NCBI RefSeq assembly: GCF_018129065.1
Contig: NZ_JAAEDM010000012.1
Coordinates: 24,481 to 88,480 of the forward strand
From: Neoroseomonas soli
Lineage (GTDB): Bacteria > Pseudomonadota > Alphaproteobacteria > Acetobacterales > Acetobacteraceae
DNA length: 64,000 nt
Direction: 5' to 3'
The notes beneath the pieces are model-generated. The model was not told where the DNA came from and ran no database searches. It saw only the letters and a program-made list of their open reading frames with translations. Of this stretch, positions 26,276-37,354 are shown piece after piece. A program made the position numbers and the translations under genes. Position 1 is the stretch's first letter. Each line of letters opens with the position of its first letter.

Positions 26276-26672
26276 AGGAATTTTTGCCGCTTTAGTGATT
26301 TTAGGCCTTTAAACGTCCCGGCTCGGATGCCGAATCTGGCAGGACGACGCCAGGATCACCGGCCAATGTCGCGAGTCGGATAGGAAGGTTCAAGGAGCGA
26401 TGCCATCGGGGATGATGGCAGGAGACTATATTCCTAGAACGGCCATCGCGAAAAATCCAGCCCATCCTTCCCCCCCCGTCCTTCGGCCACCCGCCTCGCC
26501 CCGACCTGCGCGATCCGGCCTTTCCGCTGCGGTCCCCGGCGCCACCCGGCGCCGCCCAGCCTTGCAGCCGGCCGACATCGGGGCCGTGGTCTCGCGCGCG
26601 GCCGCCCCACCAGCCCCCACGCGCCAGGCCGCCCGGCCCTGCCGATGAATTCATGGTCGTGCCCAGGCGGCA
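26276..26672. other. Intergenic region after rlmE
   Basis: About 400 bases between convergent rlmE and the methyltransferase. The first 50 bases are markedly AT-rich for this genome and include short T-runs, consistent with a transcription end, though no clear stem precedes them. The rest is C-rich and I see no gene. Confidence 0.4.
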
Positions 26673-27491
26673 TCAGGCGCGGCAGACATAGCTCACTGTC
26701 CGGATGCGGCGTTTCTCGAGGTTCGCCACCTGGTTGCGCGCCATCGCCGGAAAGTCGTTCCCGAGAAAGAGCTGGAACGTCACCGCCGGCGTTTCCCGCG
26801 TCATGTGCCGCGCGACGCCCTCGAACCAGGCTTGGCTTTCCTCGGTGGAATCCCTGGAGGACAGGATTTCGAAGCCGGCGCCTTGCAGCAGTGCGACCAT
26901 CTCCTCCGGCGTGGCGAGGTGGCTGATCGAAGGCTCCCGGGCCCAGGGAACGGGGAAAAGGACCTCCCCGCCCTCGCCCTGCAGCACGTCGTAGATGCCG
27001 AAAAGAGAGCCGGGCTTCAGGACGCGCCTGGCCTCCGCATACATCCTGTCCTTTGCGGCGATGTTCATGGCCACGTGGATCGTCATCGCGGCGTCGAAGG
27101 ATCCGTCGGCGAAGGGCAGGCTCGTGGCGTCGCCCTGCCGGAAGTCGACGCGGTCCCCCAGCCCGACCCATCCGCTCAACGCCGTCGCGGCGTCACAGAA
27201 GGCCGGTGTCAGGTCGATGCCGGTGACGCGGCAGCCGAGCGCCTCCGCGACCGTCCTGGCCGGCCCGCCCAGGCCGCTGCCGATGTCGAGCAGGTGGGAG
27301 GAAGCCGTCAGCCCCAGGGATCCCGCCAGTTCCAGCGTCGCCTTGCGGCCGCGGATGTGGAACTCGTCCACCGTCGCGAGATCCGTCGTGCCGAGCCTGT
27401 CGGTGTCCTTGCCGGCCTTGCGCAGGCTTTCGGCGATGACGCCCGCCAGGTCGAGGTTCCCGGCGTAGTGGCGCGATACCGTCTCGGTCAT
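26673..27491 (-). CDS. SAM-dependent methyltransferase (class I, small-molecule type)
   Basis: The 272-residue protein has the SAM-binding motif LLDIGSGLGGPARTVAEALG (about 67-86), post-I Asp in VTGIDLTPAFCDAA, motif II DGSFDAAMTIHVAMNI and RVLKPGSLFGIYDV. It resembles the sarcosine/dimethylglycine and UbiE-like methyltransferases that act on small molecules; the true substrate is not evident. It is transcribed toward rlmE and diverges from guaB. Confidence 0.85.
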   Translation of the reverse strand: MTETVSRHYAGNLDLAGVIAESLRKAGKDTDRLGTTDLATVDEFHIRGRKATLELAGSLGLTASSHLLDIGSGLGGPARTVAEALGCRVTGIDLTPAFCDAATALSGWVGLGDRVDFRQGDATSLPFADGSFDAAMTIHVAMNIAAKDRMYAEARRVLKPGSLFGIYDVLQGEGGEVLFPVPWAREPSISHLATPEEMVALLQGAGFEILSSRDSTEESQAWFEGVARHMTRETPAVTFQLFLGNDFPAMARNQVANLEKRRIRTVSYVCRA

Positions 27492-27528
27492 GGCCTGGCC
27501 TTCGGTGAATTTGCTTGCAAGGGCATGA

Positions 27529-29187
<1,659 letters not shown>

Positions 29188-29200
29188 CCCCCGGCCGCCG

Positions 29201-29226
29201 GGACGCTCGCGAATTCGTGAGCGTCC
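29201..29226 (+). terminator. Hairpin downstream of guaB
   Basis: GGACGCTCGCGAA (29201-29213) pairs with 29214-29226 with one G-U wobble, giving a nearly loopless dyad that would fold with a four-base loop. It starts 14 bases after the stop and has no T-run, so it may be a weak terminator or mRNA 3'-end stabiliser. Confidence 0.45.
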
Positions 29227-29320
29227 GGACGGCGGCGCGAGCGGCGCGGACGGCAGCGGAATGGTTGGCGAGGCGCCCTTTTCTCGGCCATCCTTGGCGG
29301 CCCAGTCAGGGAAGGCCGAC

Positions 29321-29998
29321 ATGCCTGCGCCGGAAGCGGTCGTCTTCGATGCCTACGGAACGCTGCTCGACGTCAATGCCGCGATGGCCGGGCACGCGGA
29401 GCGGCTCGGCGCGCGGTGGGAATCACTTTCGGCCGAATGGCGGTCGAAGCAGCTCGAATACACCTGGGTGCGCAGCCTGACCGGCGCGGCGCACCACGAG
29501 GATTTCTGGCTCTGCACCCGTGACGCACTGGATTTCGTCCTCGCCCGGAACCGCATCGACGATCGCGGCCTGGCGAAGGATCTGATGGAGGCTTACCGCA
29601 CCTTGCCCGCCTATCCTGAAGTGCCCGCCATGCTCGAAGCCGTGCGGGAGCAAGGGATCGCCACCGCGATCCTGTCCAACGGCACGCCGGGGATGCTCGA
29701 GGCCGCGCTGAGGGCCTCCGGCCTCGCGCCCTTGATCGACGAGGTGCTGAGCGTGGAGGAGGTCGGCGTCTTCAAGCCCGACCCGCGCGTCTATCGGCTG
29801 GCGACACGGCAGTTCGGCTGCCCGCCGGACCGGCTGGTCTTCGTGTCCGCCAATGCCTGGGACGCCCAGGCGGCGCATGCCTGCAACATGGATGTGGTGC
29901 GCGTGGACCGGACCGGCTCGCCCGACGAGTACGGCCTGGCCGCCGCCGAGGTGGCGGTGCTGCCCGACCTCTCCGGCCTGCCCGACCTGCTGGCGTGA
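29321..29998 (+). CDS. Haloacid dehalogenase, type II (L-2-haloacid dehalogenase family)
   Basis: The 225-residue HAD protein has nucleophile D10 in VVFDAYGTLLDVNAA, the motif II Ser in AILSNGTPGML, the motif III Lys in VGVFKPDPRVY and the family-specific SANAWDAQAA. These match L-2-haloacid dehalogenases, which swap halide for hydroxyl with inversion; a general phosphatase role is less likely given motif III/IV. GGGAAGG precedes the ATG. The stop overlaps the next gene start (GTGA). Confidence 0.88.
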   Translation: MPAPEAVVFDAYGTLLDVNAAMAGHAERLGARWESLSAEWRSKQLEYTWVRSLTGAAHHEDFWLCTRDALDFVLARNRIDDRGLAKDLMEAYRTLPAYPEVPAMLEAVREQGIATAILSNGTPGMLEAALRASGLAPLIDEVLSVEEVGVFKPDPRVYRLATRQFGCPPDRLVFVSANAWDAQAAHACNMDVVRVDRTGSPDEYGLAAAEVAVLPDLSGLPDLLA

Positions 29999-31320
29999 CC
30001 CCTTCTGCCCGTGCTGCCGCCGCGATCGCTCTGCTCGCGGTGCTCGAGGAACAATGCTTCGCGCCCGAGGCGAGGCGCCGCCCGGCCGATGCCGTCGCGA
30101 GCGATTTCTTCCGCGCCCGCCGCTTCATCGGCGGCGGGGACCGCCGCGCCGTGTCCGAATTCGCCTGGGGCGTGGTGCGGCAGCGGCTGCGGCTCGACTG
30201 GCATCTCGCGCGGATCGGCATGGCGCCGACGCCGCGCCTGCTGCTGCTGGCGCAGATGCTGCTGGTGGACGGCGTCGCGAGGCAGGCCGCGGAGGCGGTG
30301 TTCGACGGGTCCCACTACGGCCCGCCGGCGCTGGATGCGGCCGAGCGCCGCGCCGCGGCCGCGCTGGCCGGGCGCGCGCTGGTCGATCCTGCCATGTCGG
30401 ACTCCGCGCGGCTGAACCTGCCGGACTGGGTCCTGCCGGCGCTCGCCGCCCGCTTCGGGAAGACCCTGGCGCGGGAGGCCGCGGCCCTGGAATCGGAGGC
30501 GCCGCTCGACCTGCGCGCCAACCTGCTGCGCACCGACCGGGCCGCCGCCGCCGCCGCGCTGGCGGCGGAAGGCATCGCCTCCACGCCCACGCCGTTCTCC
30601 CCATGGGGGCTGCGCCTGCCCGCGCGGCGCCCGGTGACGGGCAGCGCCGCCTACAAGGGCGGGCTCATCGAGGTGCAGGACGAGGGCAGCCAGCTCATCG
30701 CCCTGCTGGCGGATGCGCGGCCGGGGATGCGGGTTGCCGACTACTGCGCGGGGGCGGCGGGCAAGACGCTCGCCATGGCGGCGACCATGGGCAATCGCGG
30801 CCGCATCACCGCATGCGACACCTCCGCCCCGCGGCTCGAGGGCGCCGCCCGGCGCCTGCGCCGCGCCGGGGTGGACAATGCCGAGCGGCACCTGCTCGCC
30901 TCCGGCGACCGCTGGGCCAAGCGCCGCGCCGGCAGCTTCGACCGCGTGCTGGTGGACGCGCCCTGCACCGGCACCGGCACCTGGCGGCGCAACCCCGATG
31001 CGCGGCTGCGCACGCGGCCGGAGGACCTCGCGGAACTTGTCGCGTTGCAGCATGAGATTCTGGGGAAAGCCGCAGAACTGGTGCGTCCGGGCGGCAGGTT
31101 GATCTACGCTACCTGTTCCCTGCTGCCGCAGGAGAACGAGGAGCAGATGGAGCGCTTCCTGGCGCGCAGCACCGGTTTCGCGCCGGTGCCCCTGGAGAGG
31201 CTGTGGACCGCGCTGGTGCCGGGCATGGCGCCGCCCTGCGCCGGGCCGTGGCTGACCCTCTCGCCCGGCGCCCAGGGCACGGACGGCTTCTTCTGCGCCG
31301 TGCTGGAACGCCCCACGTGA
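29995..31320 (+). CDS. RsmB-type rRNA cytosine-C5 methyltransferase
   Basis: The 441-residue protein joins an N-terminal NusB-like helical domain (about 10-150) to a NOL1/NOP2/Sun catalytic domain. SAM motif I is VADYCAGAAGKTLAMAA, and the two catalytic cysteines are in VDAPCTGTGTW (motif IV) and IYATCSLLPQENEEQ (motif VI). It methylates 16S rRNA (m5C967 in E. coli). The N-terminal domain looks less conserved than in RsmB, so I call the type rather than the gene. Start is GTG, overlapping the previous stop by four bases. Confidence 0.85.
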   Translation: MTPSARAAAAIALLAVLEEQCFAPEARRRPADAVASDFFRARRFIGGGDRRAVSEFAWGVVRQRLRLDWHLARIGMAPTPRLLLLAQMLLVDGVARQAAEAVFDGSHYGPPALDAAERRAAAALAGRALVDPAMSDSARLNLPDWVLPALAARFGKTLAREAAALESEAPLDLRANLLRTDRAAAAAALAAEGIASTPTPFSPWGLRLPARRPVTGSAAYKGGLIEVQDEGSQLIALLADARPGMRVADYCAGAAGKTLAMAATMGNRGRITACDTSAPRLEGAARRLRRAGVDNAERHLLASGDRWAKRRAGSFDRVLVDAPCTGTGTWRRNPDARLRTRPEDLAELVALQHEILGKAAELVRPGGRLIYATCSLLPQENEEQMERFLARSTGFAPVPLERLWTALVPGMAPPCAGPWLTLSPGAQGTDGFFCAVLERPT

Positions 31321-31883
31321 TCAGCATCCGCCGCGCCCGCCCTGCCGATGCGCAGGCGATCGGGGAGATCCACGCGGCGGTCTGGCGCTCGACCTATGCG
31401 GGCATCCTGCCTGCGGAATATCTGGCCGGCCTGTCGGCGCTCCGGCTGGCGGGCTTCTACCAGCGGGCCATTTTGGACCGGCGCGAGGGCCATGCGGTCT
31501 TCGTCGCCGTGGCCGGCGGGGCGGATGCGCAGGGCATGGGCACCACGGTGGTGGGCTTCGCCTCCGGCGGGCGGGCGCGCCGTGCCGGGCTGGCGGAGGG
31601 GGAGGTGGAGACGCTCTACCTCCTCGAGGATTGGCGGGAGAGGGGGGCGGGGCGCCGCCTCATGCGCGCCATGGGGGCGCATCTGCGGGCCGTCGGGTGC
31701 CATTCCGCCATGCTCTGGGTGCTGGCGGAGAATCCGACGCGCTGGTTCTACCGCCGCCTCGGCGGCAAGGAGGCGGCGCGGGAGGTGATCCGCGTCGCCG
31801 GCCAGCCGGTCGAGCAGGCGGCCTTCGTCTGGGATCCGATCGAGTCGCTGCTCGCGGCGACCGCCCCGGCGGGCGAGAGGTAG
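31317..31883 (+). CDS. GNAT family N-acetyltransferase
   Basis: The 188-residue protein starts at GTG overlapping the upstream stop (GTGA). It begins ISIRRARPADAQAIGEIHAAVWRSTYAGILP, typical of YhhY/RimI-like GNATs, and contains the acetyl-CoA pyrophosphate loop LLEDWRERGAGRRLMRAM (about 98-115) with R/Q-x-x-G-x-G/A in degenerate form. The C-terminal WFYRRLGGKEAAREVI is a common GNAT end. Substrate is unknown. It is the fourth gene of the guaB-guaA run. Confidence 0.85.
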   Translation: MISIRRARPADAQAIGEIHAAVWRSTYAGILPAEYLAGLSALRLAGFYQRAILDRREGHAVFVAVAGGADAQGMGTTVVGFASGGRARRAGLAEGEVETLYLLEDWRERGAGRRLMRAMGAHLRAVGCHSAMLWVLAENPTRWFYRRLGGKEAAREVIRVAGQPVEQAAFVWDPIESLLAATAPAGER

Positions 31884-31928
31884 CGCGAGGGTCCTTGCCG
31901 ACGGCCCGGCATTGTGCTGGAAGCCGCC

Positions 31929-33509
31929 ATGGCCGACCCGATTCCTGATTCCGTCCCCCGGCACGAACATGTGCTGATCCTCGACTTCGGTAGCCAGGTG
32001 ACGCAGCTCATCGCGCGCCGCCTGCGGGAATCCGGGGTCTATTGCGAGATCTGGCCCTACAGCCACGCCCCCGAGGACCGCATCCGCGCCTTCGCGCCGC
32101 GGGGCATCATCCTGTCCGGCGGGCCGGCCAGCGTGACGGAGGGCGAAAGCCCCCGCGTGCCGGATGCCGTCTTCCGGCTCGGCGTGCCGGTCCTCGGCAT
32201 CTGCTACGGGCAGCAGGCGATGGCAGCGCAGCTCGGCGGCACTGTCGAACCGCATGACCACCGCGAATTCGGCCGCGCCTTCGTCGAGGTGATGGACGAG
32301 AGCGCGCTGACCAAGGGCGTCTGGGCGCCCGGCGCGCGCGAACAGGTGTGGATGTCCCACGGCGACCGCGTGACGCGCCTGCCCGAGGGCTTCCGCCCCG
32401 TGGCGGTCAGCGACGGCGCGCCCTTCGCCGTCATCGCCGACGATGCGCGCCACTTCTACGGCGTGCAGTTCCACCCGGAGGTGGTGCACACCCCGCACGG
32501 CGCGGCGCTGCTGCGGAACTTCACCCACGGCATCTGCGGCTGCACCGGCGACTGGACCATGGGGGCCTTCCGCGCCGAGATGGTCGCGAAGATCCGCGCG
32601 CAGGTCGGCAAGGGCAGGGTGGTCTGCGGGCTGTCGGGGGGCGTCGATTCCTCCGTCGCCGCGGTGCTGATCCATGAGGCGATCGGCGACCAGCTCACCT
32701 GCATCTACGTGGACCACGGGCTGATGCGGGCGAACGAGAGCGCGCAGGTCGTCGCCACCTTCCGCGACCGCTTCAACATCCACCTGGTGCACCGGGACGC
32801 GAGCGACCTGTTCCTCGGCCAGCTTTCCGGCGTCACCGACCCGGAGGTGAAGCGCAAGACCATCGGGCGCCTGTTCATCGAGGTGTTCGAGGAGGAGCAG
32901 AACAAGCTCGGCGGCGCGGATTTCCTCGCGCAGGGCACGCTCTATCCGGACGTGATCGAGAGCGTTTCCGCCACCGGCGGGCCGAGCGTGACGATCAAGT
33001 CGCACCACAATGTCGGCGGCCTGCCCGAGACCATGCGCATGAAGCTGGTCGAGCCGCTGCGCGAACTGTTCAAGGACGAGGTGCGCGCGCTCGGCCGCGA
33101 ACTGGACATCCCGGAGGAGATCGTCGGGCGCCATCCCTTCCCGGGGCCTGGCCTCGCCATCCGCATCCCCGGCGAGGTCACGCGCGACAAGGCCGACCTG
33201 CTGCGCAAGGTGGACACCGTCTTCCTCGAGGAGATCCGCAACGCCGGCCTCTACGACGCGATCTGGCAGGCCTTCGCGGTGCTGCTGCCGGTGCGCACCG
33301 TGGGCGTGATGGGCGATGGCCGCACCTACGACCAGGCCTGCGCGCTGCGCGCGGTGACGAGCACCGACGGCATGACGGCGGATGTCTATCCCTTCGACAT
33401 GGCGTTCCTGTCGCGGGTGTCGAACCGCATCGTCAACGAGGTGCGGGGGATCAACCGGGTGACCTACGACGTCACCTCGAAGCCACCCGGGACGATCGAG
33501 TGGGAATGA
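31929..33509 (+). CDS. guaA: GMP synthase (glutamine-hydrolysing)
   Basis: The 526-residue enzyme aminates XMP to GMP. The N-terminal class I glutaminase has C92 in GICYGQQ and the His/Glu pair in FHPEVVH; the ATP pyrophosphatase has the P-loop [12 protein letters not shown] (about 237-248); the C-terminal dimerisation domain ends PPGTIEWE as in nearly all GuaA proteins. I chose ATG 31929 (GGAAG upstream) over GTG 31914. With guaB three genes upstream it completes the IMP-to-GMP branch. Confidence 0.97.
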   Translation: MADPIPDSVPRHEHVLILDFGSQVTQLIARRLRESGVYCEIWPYSHAPEDRIRAFAPRGIILSGGPASVTEGESPRVPDAVFRLGVPVLGICYGQQAMAAQLGGTVEPHDHREFGRAFVEVMDESALTKGVWAPGAREQVWMSHGDRVTRLPEGFRPVAVSDGAPFAVIADDARHFYGVQFHPEVVHTPHGAALLRNFTHGICGCTGDWTMGAFRAEMVAKIRAQVGKGRVVCGLSGGVDSSVAAVLIHEAIGDQLTCIYVDHGLMRANESAQVVATFRDRFNIHLVHRDASDLFLGQLSGVTDPEVKRKTIGRLFIEVFEEEQNKLGGADFLAQGTLYPDVIESVSATGGPSVTIKSHHNVGGLPETMRMKLVEPLRELFKDEVRALGRELDIPEEIVGRHPFPGPGLAIRIPGEVTRDKADLLRKVDTVFLEEIRNAGLYDAIWQAFAVLLPVRTVGVMGDGRTYDQACALRAVTSTDGMTADVYPFDMAFLSRVSNRIVNEVRGINRVTYDVTSKPPGTIEWE

Positions 33510-33538
33510 ACCGAGGGGCGTGACAGCCCCGCGGCGCC

Positions 33539-34198
33539 TCAATCCCGCCCCGGATCCCCCAGCGGGAACAGGTGCCGGTATGGCCGCGCCTCATCCAATG
33601 CGCGCGCGTAGGATGGGCGCGCGAGCAGCCGTGCGCGGTAGGCGCGGAGCGCCGCGAAGCGTTCGGGGATGGGCGCCACCCAATCGGCGTAGAGAAGCCC
33701 GGGCGCGGCGCCGCAATCGGCCAGGCTGAAGGCTTCGCCCGCAGCCCAGCTGCGCCCGGCCAGCCGCGCATCGAGCCAGGCATAGGCCGTCCCGATCACC
33801 GCCCGCGCCTGGTCCACGCCGAAGCCGTCGCGCGCCTCGGGCGGGCGGATGGCGTCCAGCACCACCTTCTGCATCGGCGTCATCAGGTAGTTGTCCACCA
33901 CGCGGTCGATCAGCCGCGCCTCGATCGCCGCATCGGAGTCCTCCGGCAGGAAACGCACGGGGCCGGGGTGGTGGCGGTCGAGGTGCTCGATGATGATCGA
34001 CGCCTCCGGCACCATGGCCGCGCCGTCCACCAGCACGGGGAACTTGCGGAACGGCCACAGCGCGGCGAGCGCGGCCGCATCGGCCTCCTCCCCGAGGTTC
34101 ACGAAGCGGAACTCGAAGGGCGTCGCGTTCTCGTAGAGCGCGACGAGCGCCTTCTGGCAGTAGGCCGAGAAGGGATGCGCGAAGAGTGTCAGTGCCAT
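33539..34198 (-). CDS. Glutathione S-transferase
   Basis: The 219-residue protein has the thioredoxin-like N-domain with PFSAYCQKALVAL (C14 at the catalytic position, beta/theta-like GST) and the FPVLVDGAAMVPEASIIIEHLDR region that binds the gamma-glutamyl group, then an alpha-helical C-domain with SLADCGAAPGLLYAD. It probably conjugates or reduces small electrophiles. It is convergent with guaA and four bases downstream of the DHFR-fold gene. Confidence 0.9.
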   Translation of the reverse strand: MALTLFAHPFSAYCQKALVALYENATPFEFRFVNLGEEADAAALAALWPFRKFPVLVDGAAMVPEASIIIEHLDRHHPGPVRFLPEDSDAAIEARLIDRVVDNYLMTPMQKVVLDAIRPPEARDGFGVDQARAVIGTAYAWLDARLAGRSWAAGEAFSLADCGAAPGLLYADWVAPIPERFAALRAYRARLLARPSYARALDEARPYRHLFPLGDPGRD

Positions 34199-34202
34199 GG
34201 GT

Positions 34203-34781
34203 TCAGCCCTCCCGCGCGCGGCGGTAGCGGAGAATGACGGAACCCGTGCCCAACGCCTTCGTCTCGGTCAGCGTGAAGGCCGCCTCCGGCCGCCCGTCGG
34301 CAAACAGGCGCTTGCCGCTGCCGAACAGGAGCGGCGTGATCATCAGCCACAACTCGTCCACCACGTCATGCGCGAGCAGGCTGTTCGCGAGCCCAGCGCC
34401 GCCGAAGGCGAAGACGTCGCCTGGCGCTTCCCGCTTCAGCCGCGCGACCTCGGCGGCAAGATCCGGCCCGGCGACGCGCCCGTTCCAGCCCGGATCGCCG
34501 GTGAGCGTGCGCGAGACCACGGTCTTCGGCAGCCGGTTCATCGTGCCGGCATAGGAGATGCCGGCGGCGACGCTGGCCGGATCGGTTTCGGCCACGCTCC
34601 AGAATCCCTTGTTGAACAGGAAGTTCACCCGCCCGTAGAGCAGGTGTCCCGCGCGCGCCATCGCCCGCAGCGACCATTCGCGCTCGACCTCGTCCGACCA
34701 GGGCGGGGGCGCGAACTGCCCGCCCGGCTTCTCGATGTAGCCGTCGAGGCTTGTGAAACTGGACAGGACCAGCAGGGCCAT
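34203..34781 (-). CDS. Dihydrofolate reductase family (RibD C-terminal-like) reductase
   Basis: The 192-residue protein has the YyaP/YwjB-type DHFR fold: SSFTSLDGYIEKPGGQFAPPPW (about 6-27), GRVNFLFNKGFW, and the NADP-binding DVFAFGGAGLANSLLAHDVVDELWLMITPLLFGSGKRLF (about 122-160). Its substrate is unknown. GGAGG lies ten bases before ATG 34781. It is transcribed with the GST gene. Confidence 0.85.
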   Translation of the reverse strand: MALLVLSSFTSLDGYIEKPGGQFAPPPWSDEVEREWSLRAMARAGHLLYGRVNFLFNKGFWSVAETDPASVAAGISYAGTMNRLPKTVVSRTLTGDPGWNGRVAGPDLAAEVARLKREAPGDVFAFGGAGLANSLLAHDVVDELWLMITPLLFGSGKRLFADGRPEAAFTLTETKALGTGSVILRYRRAREG

Positions 34782-34896
34782 AGCGGCGTCTCCTCCCGAA
34801 GTGTCAGCGCCGGGCCGGCGGCGCCGGCCCCAAGTGCCGAGGCGGCGAGTATCGGCGTAGGATCGCGCGACCCACCGGACTGCCAGGAGCCCGACC

Positions 34897-35274
34897 TTGA
34901 CCGAGCCCGTCACCATCCACGGCATCAGGAACTGCGACACGATGAAGAAGGCGCGCGCCTGGCTCGAGGGCCACGGCGTCGCGCACGCCTTCCATGACTA
35001 CAAGGTGGCCGGCATCGACCGCGCCACGCTGGAAGCCTGGGCGAGGAAGGCCGGGTGGGAGAAGCTGCTCAACCGCGCCGGCACCACCTTCCGCAAGCTG
35101 CCCGAGGCCGGGAAGCAGGATCTCACGGAGGCGAAGGCGATCGCGCTGATGCTCGCCCAGCCGGGCATGATCAAGCGGCCGGTGCTGGTGATCGGCAAGG
35201 AGATCCTGGTCGGCTTCGACCCCGCGCGCTACGCGCAGGCGCTCGGGGCTCATGCCGGCCACCCCATGTCCTGA
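34897..35274 (+). CDS. ArsC/Spx-like (YffB-type) thioredoxin-fold protein
   Basis: The 125-residue protein begins with HGIRNCDTMKKARAWLEGHGV, where C13 is the conserved N-terminal cysteine of the ArsC family, followed by HDYKVAGIDRATLEAWARKAGWEKLLNRAGTTFRKL and IKRPVLVIGKEILVGFD. This is the YffB branch, likely a glutathione-dependent thiol reductase; true arsenate reduction is doubtful because no ars genes are near. The start is TTG with AGGAG seven bases upstream. Confidence 0.88.
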   Translation: MTEPVTIHGIRNCDTMKKARAWLEGHGVAHAFHDYKVAGIDRATLEAWARKAGWEKLLNRAGTTFRKLPEAGKQDLTEAKAIALMLAQPGMIKRPVLVIGKEILVGFDPARYAQALGAHAGHPMS

Positions 35275-35378
35275 CCTGCGGTCGGCGCAGCCAGGCCGCG
35301 CGGATGCGCGTCGCCCGGCGCCCGGCGCCCGAGGGCAGGTCGATCGATCCCGGTGGTCGATGATATGGGCCGCCGGGA

Positions 35379-36431
35379 TCAGACGACGTAAAGCCGCCCC
35401 GCCTTCTCGCTGAGGCCGACGGCGGGGTCGGGCTTGCCCCAGTGGCGGCCCGCCACCAGTTCGGGTGCCACGCCGGACAGCGCCTGCACCAGGTCCTTCC
35501 GCACGCGCGGATCGTTCCGATAGTACTGGTGCGCGACGTAGTTCCATTCCGTCGTGCCGATCGCCTCCGGCTTGGCCGAGACCGCATAGGCGTAGTCCAC
35601 CACGTAGATGCGGTCGTCCGGATGCGGCACCGTGCCGGGCCCGTCGGCGCCGAGGCGCGGCTTCCTGTTCTCCACCTTCTCGCTGATGACGGCGAGCGTC
35701 GCATCGCCCGGATAGACGCCGAGCGTCACCCAGTCGGCGATCTCCGCGATCGGCCGCAGCGGCGCGCGCGGCGGCGTCAGCACATCCGTGTCGTCGTCCC
35801 CCGCGATGACGATGGCCTGGCCGAACAGGCGCTCGGGCAGCGCCTCCGCGCCGATCGCCAGCGCCTCCATCGCGAAGCGGGTCGCACGCGCGCCCATCGA
35901 ATGCGCGAGGTAGGCCGGCTTGCGTCCGGCATGACCCGCCGCGGCCTTGCCGATCGCATGGATCAGCCGTGCCAGCGCGGGGCCCGACGCCGCGCAGTCC
36001 TTCTGGTCGTCCTTGTAGGCGGAACTGCCGGTGATGCCGTTGCTCGGCCAGGTGAAGGCCAGCGGTTCGAGCCGCAACTCGCCGCTCGCCTCGAGCCAGT
36101 CGCAGAGGTTGCCGGCACGCGCGCAGGCCTCGCCGAAATCGTAGTCGAAGCCGTGCACGTAGAGCAGTGGCAACGCATCCCGCGCGCGCGCCACCGCGAA
36201 CCAGCCCGCCAGCACATCCATCGCCGCGCCGTCGCGCCCCGCCGGCCCCGCGAAATCGTCGAAGCCCGAGACATCCGGTGGGCTGCACTTGCCGTCGATC
36301 AGCGGATCCGCGGAGACGCCGACCTTCACCGTACCGAGCCAGAGCCGGTCCGGCGGATCCTCGGGCACGAAGCCGAAGGTGCCGTCCATGCGGTCCCAGA
36401 GGCGGTTGGTCGCGAAGTGGAGCAGGCGCAT
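35379..36431 (-). CDS. Alpha/beta hydrolase of the DUF900 type
   Basis: The 350-residue protein begins MRLLHFATNRLWDRMDGTFGF, has LPLLYVHGFDYDFGEACARAG (oxyanion side), and the nucleophile elbow AYLAHSMGARATRFAME with the Ser in AHSMGA. These match DUF900 esterase-like hydrolases, which are uncharacterised. No signal peptide is seen, so it is probably cytosolic. It stands alone between convergent and same-strand neighbours with about 100-base gaps. Confidence 0.8.
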   Translation of the reverse strand: MRLLHFATNRLWDRMDGTFGFVPEDPPDRLWLGTVKVGVSADPLIDGKCSPPDVSGFDDFAGPAGRDGAAMDVLAGWFAVARARDALPLLYVHGFDYDFGEACARAGNLCDWLEASGELRLEPLAFTWPSNGITGSSAYKDDQKDCAASGPALARLIHAIGKAAAGHAGRKPAYLAHSMGARATRFAMEALAIGAEALPERLFGQAIVIAGDDDTDVLTPPRAPLRPIAEIADWVTLGVYPGDATLAVISEKVENRKPRLGADGPGTVPHPDDRIYVVDYAYAVSAKPEAIGTTEWNYVAHQYYRNDPRVRKDLVQALSGVAPELVAGRHWGKPDPAVGLSEKAGRLYVV

Positions 36432-36533
36432 GGCGGTGGCCCTTCCGGTCCCGGGGCCGAGTGAAGTCCCGCCATCCCCGCCCTGTCCATCGCGATCGGC
36501 GCGCGGCGCGTGACCCGGCGCACGCGCCGCGCA

Positions 36534-36995
36534 TCAGAGGCTGCGCGCCAGCGCCACGAGCTGGTCCGTCGCCTTGCCCCAGCCCTCGTGGAAGCCCATC
36601 GCCTCGTGCTTCTCGCGCGCCTCGGCCGTCGCGTGCAGGGCGGAGGCGCGGTAGCGCGTGCCCTTGCCGTTCGGCTCGAAGACGACGACGCCGGTCATGA
36701 AGGATTCGGCCGCGGGGCGGAAGCCCGGCAGCATCGCGTCGGTGAAGACCAGGCGGCGTTCCGGCACCACTTCGAGGAAGCAGCCGATATTCGGGTGCTC
36801 CTCGCCGTTCGGTCCGCGCATCACGGTGGAGAAGATGCCGCCGGGGCGGAGTTCCATCTCCGCTTCCGTGACGCGCCAGGGCAGGGGGCAGAACCACTGC
36901 TTCAGCAAGTCCGGCCGCGTCCAGCAGGCCCAGAGCGGGGCGACGGGGAGGGCGATCTCGCGCTCCAGCACCAGGTCGAGGTTCGGGTCGTGCAT
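36534..36995 (-). CDS. SRPBCC (AHSA1-like) domain protein
   Basis: The 153-residue protein matches activator-of-Hsp90-homologue type START-like proteins: LVLEREIALPVAPLWACWTRPDLLKQWFCP, GGIFSTVMRGPNGEEHPNIGCFLEVVPERRLVFTDAM and a final MGFHEGWGKATDQLVAL. These bind hydrophobic ligands and usually lack enzyme activity. It is the third gene of a VOC-DUF1428-SRPBCC run, with five bases from the DUF1428 stop to its ATG. Confidence 0.9.
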   Translation of the reverse strand: MHDPNLDLVLEREIALPVAPLWACWTRPDLLKQWFCPLPWRVTEAEMELRPGGIFSTVMRGPNGEEHPNIGCFLEVVPERRLVFTDAMLPGFRPAAESFMTGVVVFEPNGKGTRYRASALHATAEAREKHEAMGFHEGWGKATDQLVALARSL

Positions 36996-37000
36996 CGTGC

Positions 37001-37354
37001 TCAGTGCTCCAGGATGGCGCGGAAGCCGCCATAGATCATGCGCTTGCCGTCGAAGGGCATGTTCGCGGGATCCATCCGCATCGAGGGGTCGGCCATGATC
37101 GCGGCCCAGGCCTTGTCGCGCACCTCCTTCGACGGCCAGGTGACCCAGGAGAAGACGACCGTCTCCTCCGGCTCGCATTTCACCGCCATGGGGAAGGAGG
37201 TGAGCTTGCCTTCCGGCACGTCGTCGCCCCAGCACTCGACGAAGGCGAGCGCGCCGTGCTCGCGGAGGCGCGGGGCGACCTGCTCAGCGTGGCGGAGATA
37301 GGCCTCGCGCTTCGCGTTCGGCACGGCCAGAACGAAGCCGTCCACATAGGTCAT
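37001..37354 (-). CDS. DUF1428 family protein
   Basis: The 117-residue product begins MTYVDGFVLAVPNAKREAYLRHAEQVAP and includes FVECWGDDVPEGKLTSFPMAV and FDGKRMIYGGF, the DUF1428 pattern (a dimeric alpha+beta-barrel fold similar to antibiotic monooxygenases). Function is unknown. It overlaps the VOC gene by four bases (ATGA). Confidence 0.92.
   Translation of the reverse strand: MTYVDGFVLAVPNAKREAYLRHAEQVAPRLREHGALAFVECWGDDVPEGKLTSFPMAVKCEPEETVVFSWVTWPSKEVRDKAWAAIMADPSMRMDPANMPFDGKRMIYGGFRAILEH

Noticed and set aside
34812..34830. GGGCCGGC hairpin between the DHFR-fold and ArsC-like genes
   Set aside because: An 8-bp GC-only stem with no T-run in a region of about 70% GC is easily due to chance, and it lies between divergent starts where no terminator is needed.
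34897..35274. Arsenate reductase
   Set aside because: The YffB-like pattern and lack of ars genes make a general thiol-reductase role more likely.
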